Source: Maritimibacter sp. HL-12
GTDB taxonomy: Bacteria > Pseudomonadota > Alphaproteobacteria > Rhodobacterales > Rhodobacteraceae
Assembly (NCBI RefSeq): GCF_900177545.1
Contig: NZ_FXBQ01000001.1
Location: forward strand, 620,001-684,000
Direction of reading: 5' to 3'
DNA: 64,000 nucleotides
This document shows, in pieces, positions 22,873 to 30,834 of this stretch; the first letter of the stretch is position 1, and every line of letters begins with the position of its first letter. Under the pieces are notes generated by a model. It made no database searches. It had not been told where the DNA came from and saw nothing but the letters and a program-made list of their open reading frames with translations. Position numbers and translations under genes: made by a program.

Positions 22873-23300
22873 CGCTCCAGCTCGATCCCTTCGCGCACAC
22901 ACCACGCCTTCAGCGCCTCGACCACATCGTTGATCTGGTCCGCGTCACGCATCGCGTCGATGTCGATGGGCAGGTGGCCCCACTTGGCCTCGAACCGAGC
23001 ACGGATGAAGGCGTTGAGCCCCTTCGCGCCGGGCACCTTCACGACCCCGGCCTCGTTGAGCAGCCGCCAGAGCACGTGGGCAAAGCGCAAATCGCCCCGC
23101 GGCGCGCGCTTGCGAGGGCCGCGGGAAAGACGAAAACCCATCCGCTTCATCTCGCTGACCACCAGCCGCAGTTCGCGGGCATCCATGTCGGAAAGGCTGG
23201 TCTTGCCCGTCACCCGCAGTTGCAGATCGTGGCGGGCGTCGCCATCAAGGCCGAGCTCGCGGCAGGCGGCAAAGATGGTGCGGCGCAGTGTAGCGCTCAT
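22869..23300 (-). CDS. gemA: GemA-like regulatory protein (DUF1018, Mu gp16)
   Basis: This 143-residue protein matches the GemA family: TIFAACRELGLDGDARHDLQLRVTGKTSLSDMDARELRLVVSEMKRMGF, then LWRLLNEAGVV and FIRARFEAKWG. In Mu, GemA alters host gene expression and DNA supercoiling late in the early phase. It lies just upstream of the Mor gene, as in Mu. Confidence 0.92.
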   Translation of the reverse strand: MSATLRRTIFAACRELGLDGDARHDLQLRVTGKTSLSDMDARELRLVVSEMKRMGFRLSRGPRKRAPRGDLRFAHVLWRLLNEAGVVKVPGAKGLNAFIRARFEAKWGHLPIDIDAMRDADQINDVVEALKAWCVREGIELER

Positions 23301-23797
23301 GGGCGGGCCTCCACGGTGGCAAGCAGCTGGTCCACATAGGCCTCCGCCAGCGCGCGCGCCTCCGCCCCCGAGACGCGCAGCTCGCCGCGCGGGGTGCGCA
23401 TGATCCGGCGCGCCACCGCCAATGCGTCATGCATCGGTCGTGCGTCGTCCTCGATCAGATCGAACCGGCGATACTCGCCGATCACCTGGGCAGACCGGCT
23501 GCGCAGTCGGTCGAGTTCATTTTCATAGAGCGGATCAGCCTTGATCCGGGTATCGGCTTGCGCGACGTATTCGCTCACGGTTTTGGCATCGTAGCCACCG
23601 AGCTGGCGACCGATCTCGTTCAGCGACAGATCGAGCACCGCGCGCATGAGCCAGGCGCACTTGCGCCGCATCTCCACGACGCCGCGCTGGCGGTTCTCGC
23701 CAAGCACCACGCGTGGGGCGACATCATGCGCCTCAGCCACCACCGCGACGATGGCGAAGGCTTCCCGGTCGAAGTCGAGGTGGGCGAAAGCGGTCAT
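23297..23797 (-). CDS. DnaA C-terminal-domain-like DNA-binding protein
   Basis: This 166-residue protein contains a DnaA domain IV-type helix-turn-helix: VVLGENRQRGVVEMRRKCAWLMRAVLDLSLNEIGRQLGGYDAKTVSEYV. DnaA has RHTTV where this has YDAKTV. No ATPase domain is present. It may bind DNA near the phage ends or at the origin-like centre, or steer host DnaA; this is inferred. It overlaps GemA by ATGA. Confidence 0.72.
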   Translation of the reverse strand: MTAFAHLDFDREAFAIVAVVAEAHDVAPRVVLGENRQRGVVEMRRKCAWLMRAVLDLSLNEIGRQLGGYDAKTVSEYVAQADTRIKADPLYENELDRLRSRSAQVIGEYRRFDLIEDDARPMHDALAVARRIMRTPRGELRVSGAEARALAEAYVDQLLATVEARP

Positions 23798-23806
23798 CGT
23801 CTCACC

Positions 23807-24457
23807 TCACGCCTTCGCCAGATCAATGGTGATCGCCTGCCAGGGGGCGTCCTGGGCGGCGCGGCGGTAGCACCGCACGTAGGTCTTCGATCCGACCACC
23901 CGCATGGCATCGCGGATCGCCTGCATCGCCTGCGCCCAGCGCGCGTCGTCGATCTCCAGCCTCAGCAGCATGAAGATCTCGGAGCGGTTGATCTGGCCCG
24001 CCTTGTCGGTATTGAAGGCGCGGGTGACGATGGTGCGGATCTCCGGGCGGCTGTCGGCAGACCACTCGTTGAGGCACTCATCGACCAGCCCCTTGGCGAT
24101 CTGCAGCTCGGGGCCGAAGTCGATGTAATCGGCCACCTGCACCTGCACCTTGAAGAGCCCGTCGAAGCTCATGAAGGTCTTGTTGCCGCGCGCGCCGCCC
24201 TTGGTGAGCCCGTAGTCCTGCGCCAGCAGCGCCTCGAAATCGCCGAGATCCTCGAAGGTGTGCGCCTTGAACCGGGCAACCTGGTCGGAAAGCGCGTCCG
24301 CGTAGCCGATCACCTTGCGCACCATCTCGTCCTCGAGCTGGTGCTGCGGCTTGATCAACTCCACCGGCACGAGGTTGCCCTTGGCGTCGGTCATGTAGGG
24401 CTTGCCGTCGATCTCACGACGGCCGTCGGGGATGGGATGGGGGGTGAACTCGGTCAT
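23807..24457 (-). CDS. DUF3164 protein
   Basis: This 216-residue protein belongs to DUF3164, which is found in most Mu-like phages: YMTDAKGNLVPVELIKPQHQLEDEMVRKVIGYA, FEALLAQDYGLTKGGARGNKTFMSFDGLFKVQV, FNTDKAGQINRSEIFMLLRLEIDDARW. The biochemical role is not known. The start overlaps the upstream stop by ATGA. Confidence 0.9.
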   Translation of the reverse strand: MTEFTPHPIPDGRREIDGKPYMTDAKGNLVPVELIKPQHQLEDEMVRKVIGYADALSDQVARFKAHTFEDLGDFEALLAQDYGLTKGGARGNKTFMSFDGLFKVQVQVADYIDFGPELQIAKGLVDECLNEWSADSRPEIRTIVTRAFNTDKAGQINRSEIFMLLRLEIDDARWAQAMQAIRDAMRVVGSKTYVRCYRRAAQDAPWQAITIDLAKA

Positions 24458-24738
24458 ACTTCGGTCTCCTCTGAGTTGGCGTCGAGAAGCGCCGCAGCGG
24501 CATCGAGAGACAGTTTCTCGGCGGCGTTCTGGATGCTCTCGTAAAAACCGTCTATTCCGTCGGGGCGGATGTGGATTTCATCCAGGTGTCGCGAGATATC
24601 GGTGGCGACAAACTCCGCGAACTCGTAGTTGTCGCCGACCTCAATCCGCAGCGCCTCCAGCAAGTCCGCGAGGCCGATATCTCCGCGCACGATCGCCTCG
24701 GCAATCTCACTTTCGGAAATGCTGACATACATGCTCAT
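24454..24738 (-). CDS. Small acidic phage early protein
   Basis: This 94-residue acidic protein has IAEAIVRGDIGLADLLEALRIEVGDNYEFAEFVATDIS. No family is recognised. A GGAGA ribosome site precedes the ATG and the stop overlaps DUF3164. Strong acidity could suit a DNA-mimic or anti-host role, but nothing specific supports it. Confidence 0.65.
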   Translation of the reverse strand: MSMYVSISESEIAEAIVRGDIGLADLLEALRIEVGDNYEFAEFVATDISRHLDEIHIRPDGIDGFYESIQNAAEKLSLDAAAALLDANSEETEV

Positions 24739-24751
24739 GGTCGTCTCCTTC

Positions 24752-25000
24752 TCACACGTCGGAAATTGCCACCGGCGCTGGCTTCGGCGTGGCGGCGGGT
24801 TTCGATACAGGCGCGGCGTTCTGCAGGAACCTGTCGGCGAACCAGGCGAGCGCGATGATCTTCACCGGGCTCAACCGCTCCCAGCCGCGCGGCCCGGCCT
24901 GCACCTCGGTCTTGGCCTCGGCCGCGAGCCGGGTAAGCTCGGCGGCGCTGATCCGCACAGGCCCGCCGAGGGGCGTGAGGTTGTATATGATCTCGGTCAT
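24752..25000 (-). CDS. Small phage early protein of unknown function
   Basis: This 82-residue protein has IIYNLTPLGGPVRISAAELTRLAAEAKTEVQ, a central hydrophobic stretch (LSPVKIIALAWFADRFLQ) and a Pro/Ala-rich tail. The ATG at 25000 overlaps the upstream stop by ATGA. The family is unknown to me. Confidence 0.65.
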   Translation of the reverse strand: MTEIIYNLTPLGGPVRISAAELTRLAAEAKTEVQAGPRGWERLSPVKIIALAWFADRFLQNAAPVSKPAATPKPAPVAISDV

Positions 25001-25383
25001 TTCCTCTCGGCCTCCTTGAAGATCGGGCAGCGGGTGCAGGCGCGGTACATCCGCACCCGCATCGCGTTGGTCGACATGAAGTGGCGGGCCTTGCTGCGCC
25101 AATCGCGGCACTCAGCGAGCGGCAGCTCCCCGAGCGACGGGCAGCTCACCAGCTCGGCCATGATCTTGGCGCGCACAAGCTCTTCGACGACGACCATCGA
25201 GCCGGTGTAGCGGCGATGGAGCACCTGGCTGACCAGGGCGCCCGAGCGTCCGATCCGGGCAGCGGCCTTGGCCTGCGAGGTCTGCGCCGCCTCATCGGCC
25301 AGCGCGACGATCCAATCCGGCGCGTCGTCCCCCCAGGCCTCGCGTATGGTGGCGAGCGGGTTTGTATCCTTGAGGATCGTCAT
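24997..25383 (-). CDS. Helix-turn-helix phage early regulator
   Basis: This 128-residue protein has a lambda-type helix-turn-helix in WIVALADEAAQTSQAKAAARIGRSGALVSQVLHRRYTGSM. The C-terminal half has a Cys pair (RACTRCPIFKEAE) that could bind metal. Position inside the early operon after MuB suggests a regulator of early or middle transcription. The start at 25383 overlaps the upstream stop by ATGA. Confidence 0.72.
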   Translation of the reverse strand: MTILKDTNPLATIREAWGDDAPDWIVALADEAAQTSQAKAAARIGRSGALVSQVLHRRYTGSMVVVEELVRAKIMAELVSCPSLGELPLAECRDWRSKARHFMSTNAMRVRMYRACTRCPIFKEAERK

Positions 25384-25955
25384 TGCCCGCTCCCCGGGAC
25401 ATGCACGAGCCGTTCCTCGTTGGCGTCGTAGATCGCGCGCACCCGTTTCTCGACTGGCGGGCGCGGCCCGGTGTCGTTGATCAAGCGGTAGATCGCCTCG
25501 TTGACGCCGGATTTGGCTTTGCGCACCACGCGCACGTAGCCGCCGCGCAGGAGGATCGCGCAGAAGGCCCGCGCAGCTTGAAGGTCCACCTCGGCACCGG
25601 GCACCGACGCCCAGGCGGTGAGGTCCACCGGAGTGAACTCCCGCATCCGGCGCGCCGTGCGCCACATGTTCGTCTGGGCATCCCCTTTGAGCTGGCCAAA
25701 TGTGCTCAGCTCACCCTCAGCGCCGCGCTTGCCTGCCTCCGTCAGGGCAAGCAGCTTCGACCGGCGTGGATCAAGGCCAACCTCTTCGATCCAGCCATCA
25801 TCGCGGAGGCGATTGAGCACCTCGCGCAGCTGCCCCTCCTGGGCGTCGAGAGCGACGCGGAGCGCGCCCTTGGTGAAGGCGGCTCCGCCGCGTAGCCGGC
25901 TCAGTAGGCGGAGGCGGAGCGACACGCTCGTGTGCTTCTGGATCGGCCCCCTCAT
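25380..25955 (-). CDS. Winged-helix phage early protein
   Basis: This 191-residue protein contains winged-helix-like segments: LRVALDAQEGQLREVLNRLRDDGWIEEVGLDPRRSKLLALTEAG and a second region, RAFCAILLRGGYVRVVRKAKSGVNEAIYRLI. It is translationally coupled to MuB (ATGA). It may work with MuB/MuA or in transcription; the exact role is unknown. Confidence 0.68.
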   Translation of the reverse strand: MRGPIQKHTSVSLRLRLLSRLRGGAAFTKGALRVALDAQEGQLREVLNRLRDDGWIEEVGLDPRRSKLLALTEAGKRGAEGELSTFGQLKGDAQTNMWRTARRMREFTPVDLTAWASVPGAEVDLQAARAFCAILLRGGYVRVVRKAKSGVNEAIYRLINDTGPRPPVEKRVRAIYDANEERLVHVPGSGQ

Positions 25956-26701
25956 GCGATGTTCCTCCGCGCAACCGGGGCCTCGCCGGTGAAGAGCGCG
26001 CGCTTGCCCCAGTCCTCGGCCGTCACCCGGTCAAGCCCCTGCGTGCGGGCGTGTTCCGCGACACGCGAGAGGTTCACGCAGATGCGCCGCACCGAGGCGT
26101 GCGAGGCGCGCAGGATCGCGGCCCGCAGGTCTTCGGAGATATCCACGCCAGCGGCGTAGATCGGCGCCAACATCGCCACGTCCGCCATGCTGCCGGGCTG
26201 GGCACCGACCCAGTCGAGCATCCGTCCGTGAACCCGCTCCCACTGCTTGAGCTTTTGCGGCATCTCCTCCTCGCCGATCAGGATGACCGGCGCTCCCGAG
26301 CCCTCGTGGATGTCGCGCACGATCTCGATGGTGCGCTTCTTCACCAGGTGGTCGGCTTCGTCGATCAAGAGCGGCGTGCCTGAATAGGCGAGTTGCTCGG
26401 ATATCCGTTCCACCATGTGTCCGATCGTTTCGCTGCGCTTCAGGCTGGCCCCGGTCTCACGCAGGATCGCCTCGCACAGCATCTTGGGCGACCAGGCGCT
26501 CTTGACCTGGACGAGGACCGCCTGGAACCGGTTGGCCGCATAGATGCCCGCCGTGCTCTTGCCGTCGCCCGACCGACCGAAGAAGCAGGCCATGCCCGGC
26601 AGCCCGTGCGGCCGGTTCTGCACCCGGTCGACGAGCTCCGTCAGCGCCTGGACATTCGCCAAGGGCGCGACGTTGTTGTAAAGTCTCTGCTCTCCTGCCA
26701 T
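25952..26701 (-). CDS. B (Mu): MuB-like AAA ATPase, transposition target protein
   Basis: This 249-residue AAA+ ATPase has Walker A FGRSGDGKST at residues 41-50 and Walker B LLIDEADHL at 111-119. An arginine-rich sensor region sits near GEEEMPQKLKQWERVHGRM. Like MuB it should bind DNA as a filament, choose target DNA and stimulate MuA strand transfer while giving target immunity. It lacks the extra N-terminal helix-turn-helix of Mu MuB (312 residues) and is closer in size to the shorter BcepMu-type ATPases. Confidence 0.92.
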   Translation of the reverse strand: MAGEQRLYNNVAPLANVQALTELVDRVQNRPHGLPGMACFFGRSGDGKSTAGIYAANRFQAVLVQVKSAWSPKMLCEAILRETGASLKRSETIGHMVERISEQLAYSGTPLLIDEADHLVKKRTIEIVRDIHEGSGAPVILIGEEEMPQKLKQWERVHGRMLDWVGAQPGSMADVAMLAPIYAAGVDISEDLRAAILRASHASVRRICVNLSRVAEHARTQGLDRVTAEDWGKRALFTGEAPVARRNIA

Positions 26702-26758
26702 TATTCAGCCTCCACTCTGTTGATCCGCCCGCCGAGCCTGGCCGCTCGCGGGCGGCTT

Positions 26759-28888
26759 TCATTTGGCGAACATCGCCTCTCCGAATTCCGCGTACATCTC
26801 GCGCTGCGACCGGTATTCCGGCAGCGTCGCGTAGCCTTCGAACCACTTCATCTCGGCCGTGCCGACGGGCGCGCCACGATCCAGCCGCGCCTCGATATCC
26901 AGCGCGCGCTTCAGCCGGTCGAGCTTGGTTTCCGTCTCGCGCTCCGGCTTTGCCGGGGCCTTGAACTCGGCCACGAAGCTCTCGCGCCGGGCCTCGGCCT
27001 CCGGGTCGGTCTGCGCTTGAGGCACGGGGCGCTCGACAAGCGGACCATTGCCCCGACCGGCTCCGAACTCAGGGCGTACAACCTTGGCCTCCACCGATGC
27101 CGCCGGTGCCGGGGCGAGCGCGTCGAGTTCGGCGGCGAGGTCTTTGGGTCCGAGCGCGCGCTCCTGCTTGAGCAATGCCCGATGCGCCCGTTTGAACGAT
27201 GCCAGCTGACGTGCTTCGGCCTTGGCGTGCGCCGCATCGAAGAAACCGATCTTCTGCTGGCATTCGGCGTAGCCAAGGAACGCCCCGTCGAGCCCGTAGA
27301 CATAGGCACCGGCATGAAGGTCTTCCGGATCGAACCGCACCGTCACCCTCTGCCCGACGACCTCTGCCATCCAGGGTGACCAATAGAAGTTGTCAAACAG
27401 CTTGAACCGGCCCGATTTGCCGTCGAGCTTCTTGACGTCCTGGCCCATCAGCCAGAGGCGGCGCTGCTCATCGGTCGCCTTGCGGATCGGCGCGCTCGCA
27501 TAGCTCTCGGCGAAGGTCTCATCGAAGCTCCGCCCCTGGCATGTGGGCGAGAGACGCCCTGGCCGTGCGTTGAGCTCGTCGATCCGCTCATCCAGCACGC
27601 GCAGGAAGGTCTCGATCGGCACCGCGTGGCTGCCGTAATTCTCCGGCTTGGCGTCGGGCCGGTTGCCGGTATAGGCCCCGGCGAACCGGATATCCTTGGC
27701 GATGATCTCGGCAAAGTCCCGGAAACCCCGCTCGATCGGCTTGGCCTGACCATGGCCGGGCTGCGCCCAGTGAACCTTGATGCCCATCATCGGCAGCACG
27801 CCGAGCGGATCGTCGTCGCGCACCTTGAAGCGAAAGCGCGTGGGCGTCCCGCCAGTGAGCCACTTGTTGGCGAACTCGCGACCGTTGTCGAACAGGCAAT
27901 GGCGCGGGATGCCGTAGCCCTCGATCATATCGCCGAACGCCGCCATAACCGCCACCTTGTTGGGGCTGTGGTCGACCCGCCACGAGAGCAGCTTGCCGGA
28001 ATAGAGATCCTGGAACACCACGATCTGCGGGCGGTTGATCGTGCCATCCTCCCATTCGACGAAGACATCGATCTTGTGGGCGTCGGCGTTCACGCCTTCC
28101 AGCGCCGCCATCTGGGTGCGGTCACGAACCTGCGGCGGGAAGCAGCGGGCAAGCCCCTGTTCGCCCTCGCGGGCAAAGACCTGCACCACGCGCGGCACCA
28201 GCTCGTCGAGCCGACGGCGCGCCGTGCGCTCCGGCAGGATCTCCCAGCCCTGATCCGAAGCCAGTCGGGCCGCATCACGGTAGGCCTGCCGGAAGGCCGG
28301 TCCGCCAAGTCGCAGATAAAGCGCCTTCAGCCGCTCCCAGAATTCGGGTGAGCCGATGCCCTTGTCGCCGCCGATCGGCCGCGCGGAGCGATACTGATCG
28401 GCGAGATATGGCAACCGGTCCTCGGGGGCGATCCCCTCGATCAGACCGCGCCAATTCCAGATCGTGCGCGCGCTCACACCTTCCAGCCTCGCCACCTCGG
28501 TGACCGCAAGATTGCGGGTCGTGCCGCCGCGTTCCAGGGCATCGACCTTCTCGATCACCGCGAGACGGTGCCGCGCCTTGTCCTTGTCCTTTTGCGGCAG
28601 CCCGTCGAACCACGCCCAGGCCTCGCCGCGCTCCATGCGCGCAGGCGCGTCATCCTGCGTCCCGGCCTCCGCGAGCAGTTTGCGCCGTGCGGTGAGCGGG
28701 AACAGCTCCCAAGAGTATTCCCAGCCGCCGCCGCGCCCCAACCGCCGCCGCGCCCGCATCGGGTCGGACTGCCAGCCCTCGCGCGCGGCCATCGCATTCA
28801 CGCGGCGCTTCGTCGTCGGCATGCCGGGCAGGCCCGAGGCGGCGATTTCGGCAGCGGTCCACCAGGTCTGGCGCGGAGTGACGGTCAC
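26759..28888 (-). CDS. A (Mu): MuA-like DDE transposase
   Basis: This 709-residue protein begins with a MuA-type winged helix (WWTAAEIAASGLPGMPTTKRRVNAMA) and the end-binding helix-turn-helix region (VARLEGVSARTIWNWRGLIEG). The catalytic RNase H fold has D269 (GVNADAHKIDVFV), D334 (HCLFDNGREFANKWL) and E386 (KPIERGFRDF), spaced as in Mu (D269, D336, E392). A beta barrel (VTVRFDPEDLHAGAYVYGLDG) and a basic tail that would contact the ATPase follow. The start is a GTG overlapping the ParB-like stop (GTGA). Confidence 0.96.
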   Translation of the reverse strand: MTVTPRQTWWTAAEIAASGLPGMPTTKRRVNAMAAREGWQSDPMRARRRLGRGGGWEYSWELFPLTARRKLLAEAGTQDDAPARMERGEAWAWFDGLPQKDKDKARHRLAVIEKVDALERGGTTRNLAVTEVARLEGVSARTIWNWRGLIEGIAPEDRLPYLADQYRSARPIGGDKGIGSPEFWERLKALYLRLGGPAFRQAYRDAARLASDQGWEILPERTARRRLDELVPRVVQVFAREGEQGLARCFPPQVRDRTQMAALEGVNADAHKIDVFVEWEDGTINRPQIVVFQDLYSGKLLSWRVDHSPNKVAVMAAFGDMIEGYGIPRHCLFDNGREFANKWLTGGTPTRFRFKVRDDDPLGVLPMMGIKVHWAQPGHGQAKPIERGFRDFAEIIAKDIRFAGAYTGNRPDAKPENYGSHAVPIETFLRVLDERIDELNARPGRLSPTCQGRSFDETFAESYASAPIRKATDEQRRLWLMGQDVKKLDGKSGRFKLFDNFYWSPWMAEVVGQRVTVRFDPEDLHAGAYVYGLDGAFLGYAECQQKIGFFDAAHAKAEARQLASFKRAHRALLKQERALGPKDLAAELDALAPAPAASVEAKVVRPEFGAGRGNGPLVERPVPQAQTDPEAEARRESFVAEFKAPAKPERETETKLDRLKRALDIEARLDRGAPVGTAEMKWFEGYATLPEYRSQREMYAEFGEAMFAK

Positions 28889-29745
28889 CGATCCCTCCGC
28901 TCGTGCTCGTCGGAAACGAGGTCCGCGACAGCGTCGAACTGTTCGGCGACGAAGGCACGCCTGACCTCCAGCGGAGCGCGCTCCCAGGCCTCGACCAGCC
29001 GTTGAAGGGCCTGTTCACGGGGCGATTTAACGGCTGGTTTCTCGCCCCTCTCGGCGGCCAGAGCGCGCCGCGCGGCGGCGGCGTTCTTCGCCTTGCCGTT
29101 GGTCAGCGCGATGCACACCTGCTTGCGCTCGTGCTCATCACCGATCTTCGAGAGGGCTTCGAGGTCCTTGCCTGTCGGCTGTTTCGGCGCTTCGCGCAGC
29201 CAGCGGATTTCGTCACTTGAGAGCGCGAGACCCGCCCGAAGCAACTTGTAGACCGTGCTCTCACTACAGGCCATTGCCTCTGCCGACGAAGCTGCGAAGC
29301 TGCTAACTGTCATGTTTACAGTTAGCTGACCGTGGCGCGCTTTTCCGCCTGCAAAACCCCGCCTCGCCTCCGGGTGCACCTTCTCGTAGACCTTCTTGCG
29401 CTCCGCCAAGAAAACCGCCGTATCGAGCGGGGTCAGATCGGCACCGGCAAGGTTGTCGTCGATCTCGCACATCAGCGCCCAGTCGGCGGTGCAATCCCAA
29501 AGCTTGTAGGGCACCTCGATCCCGAGGCGGCGTGCGGCCTCCAGGCGATGAGCGCCCGCGATCAGCCGTGGCGCACCCTCTTTCATCTTGCGCAGGTCGA
29601 TCGGGTCCTTGATCACACCGATCTCTTCGTAGGACGTCAGAACCGATTGAACACCGGCTTCACTCACTGGCCGCAGGCGCTTGCCGACTTCGATGTCGTC
29701 GGGCCGAATGGTGCCGGTGCCGATGACCTTGCCTTCACGCATCAT
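28885..29745 (-). CDS. ParB-like N-terminal-domain protein
   Basis: This 286-residue protein has a ParB/Srx-type domain: TGTIRPDDIEVGKRLRPVSEAGVQSVLTSYEEIGVIKDPIDL and LIAGAHRLEAARRLG, with the GAHR element that in ParB binds CTP. A helix-turn-helix-like stretch follows (SAEAMACSESTVYKLLRAGLALSSDEIRWL). Such genes are common directly before the transposase in alphaproteobacterial Mu-like phages. Role unknown; DNA end handling or immunity are options. Start 29745 or 29742 (two adjacent ATG). Confidence 0.82.
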   Translation of the reverse strand: MMREGKVIGTGTIRPDDIEVGKRLRPVSEAGVQSVLTSYEEIGVIKDPIDLRKMKEGAPRLIAGAHRLEAARRLGIEVPYKLWDCTADWALMCEIDDNLAGADLTPLDTAVFLAERKKVYEKVHPEARRGFAGGKARHGQLTVNMTVSSFAASSAEAMACSESTVYKLLRAGLALSSDEIRWLREAPKQPTGKDLEALSKIGDEHERKQVCIALTNGKAKNAAAARRALAAERGEKPAVKSPREQALQRLVEAWERAPLEVRRAFVAEQFDAVADLVSDEHERRDR

Positions 29746-29968
29746 CCGGCCCTTTCGTCATCGTGTAATAGAACCGCCGCCCGCTGCCCTTCACCCGAAC
29801 CACCTCGCAGGCGATCTCCGCCCCATGCGCGCGCAGCTCGGCAATGCAGGAGTTCACCGCGCAAACATTGGCCCGGCGCACGATCTGTCGCGTCGTGTGG
29901 GGCTTGCCGTCCTTGAGCACGGCGAGCACACGCTGCAGGCGGGCGGATGTGAGCGGGGCGGCATGCAT
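29735..29968 (-). CDS. Small winged-helix phage early protein
   Basis: This 77-residue protein has a winged-helix pattern: SARLQRVLAVLKDGKPHTTRQIVRRANVCAVNSCIAELRAHGAEI, then VKGSGRRFYYTMTKG. It starts 2 bases after the upstream stop, with GGGGAAG as ribosome site. It is likely DNA-binding, perhaps an early regulator. Confidence 0.7.
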   Translation of the reverse strand: MHAAPLTSARLQRVLAVLKDGKPHTTRQIVRRANVCAVNSCIAELRAHGAEIACEVVRVKGSGRRFYYTMTKGPDDA

Positions 29969-29970
29969 CG

Positions 29971-30276
29971 TCACTTCCCCATCATCGAGCGGTAAGACGG
30001 GCTCTCCTGGTCGGGCATTTCCGCGCTGGCCGCCGAGCGGTGCTTTGCACACAGCCGCTGGTGCACACCCTCGCTGAGAAAACGTTCCCCGCAGGAGAGG
30101 CAGCACCGCCATGCCCGGCCCGCGCGCGCCGCGATGCGGCGTTTTTCGGCGAGGATCGGTCTGAGCTTCTCGGGGTTGCGGCTTGCGGGCGAAACCTGGC
30201 GGCCTTTGTGAAATACCGCCACCATCGCGCTGCCCTCGGCGATGAAGTCGATGCTGAACTCGTCGCGCGCGGTCAT
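29971..30276 (-). CDS. Small zinc-finger-like phage early protein
   Basis: This 101-residue protein has an N-terminal small domain (FSIDFIAEGSAMVAVFHKGRQVSPASRNPEKLRPI). The CCLSCGERFLSEGVHQRLCAKHR motif is a CxxC...C..H arrangement that fits one bound zinc. The start overlaps the upstream stop (ATGA). It could be a Com-like or regulator-type protein; no firm family. Confidence 0.68.
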   Translation of the reverse strand: MTARDEFSIDFIAEGSAMVAVFHKGRQVSPASRNPEKLRPILAEKRRIAARAGRAWRCCLSCGERFLSEGVHQRLCAKHRSAASAEMPDQESPSYRSMMGK

Positions 30277-30365
30277 GGCCGAAGCACCTCCAAAAAAAAC
30301 AGCCCGCCGATCAGGATGACAAAGATCGAGATCGCGCCGATCGTGTCGGTGATCCACGGCCACAC
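30273..30365 (-). CDS. Possible 30-aa membrane peptide
   Basis: Starting from a GTG at 30365 the frame encodes WPWITDTIGAISIFVILIGG and LFFLEVLRP, a clear membrane helix. It ends in an ATGA overlap with the next gene, the junction type used throughout this operon. The frame is open further upstream without a good start, so the N-terminus is uncertain. Confidence 0.4.
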   Translation of the reverse strand: MWPWITDTIGAISIFVILIGGLFFLEVLRP

Positions 30366-30525
30366 CAGCCGCCAGCCCCGCGCCAGGGAGGAGGAGGGGC
30401 GCGAGGCTGGCAGCCCCCGGACAGGCCGGGGTTCCGGAGTGGAGGAGAAGGTGGCGGCCGGCTCTTGACCGAACCGGGCCGCCGTCCTCTCATCGTCGGT
30501 GCCAACAAAACGACGGAGGAATGGG

Positions 30526-30780
30526 ATGAGCGAGATCGAAGAGCGGCTGACAGCCCTGGAGCGCAAGAACGCTGCGCTCCAGGAGCGCTTTGACCTGTAC
30601 ATGGGGTTTTTCATGGGCGTGCTCACGTCACACCTCGAAGAACGCGACATACAGGCGCTCCGCGAGCACATCGAGCGCCGCATCATCGTCGCTCGGAAGT
30701 CCATGCAGCTGGGCCTCCTGCAAGATCTTCAAGACATTCTTCACACCCTGGACGCGGCGCGCGCGGCGCCCAGCCCGTAG
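30526..30780 (+). CDS. Plus-strand coiled-coil protein inside the early operon
   Basis: This 84-residue protein begins SEIEERLTALERKNAALQERF, a heptad-type coiled coil, then MGFFMGVLTSHLEERDIQ and LGLLQDLQDILHTLDAA. An ideal GGAGGA ribosome site lies 9 bases before the ATG and the codons are GC-rich at third positions. It runs against the early operon and overlaps the minus-strand gene at 30628-30834 by 153 bases. A TTGACC (30465-30470) with a weak -10 at 17 bases could be its promoter. It could be expressed in the lysogen; function unknown. Confidence 0.55.
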   Translation: MSEIEERLTALERKNAALQERFDLYMGFFMGVLTSHLEERDIQALREHIERRIIVARKSMQLGLLQDLQDILHTLDAARAAPSP

Positions 30781-30834
30781 CGCCGCCATCTCCTCGGGCG
30801 GAAAGAACGGTTCAATCGGTCTGCGGTTGCTCAT
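30628..30834 (-). CDS. Small phage early protein (68 aa), antisense to the coiled-coil gene
   Basis: This short protein has IEPFFPPEEMAALRAGRRARRVQGVKNVLKILQEAQLHGLP and DDDAALDVLAERLYVAFFEV. The ATG at 30834 shares a base with the upstream stop (TGATG), which matches the coupling used by its neighbours. It overlaps the plus-strand gene 30526-30780 at its 3' end. Both frames look protein-like; one may be spurious. Confidence 0.55.
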   Translation of the reverse strand: MSNRRPIEPFFPPEEMAALRAGRRARRVQGVKNVLKILQEAQLHGLPSDDDAALDVLAERLYVAFFEV

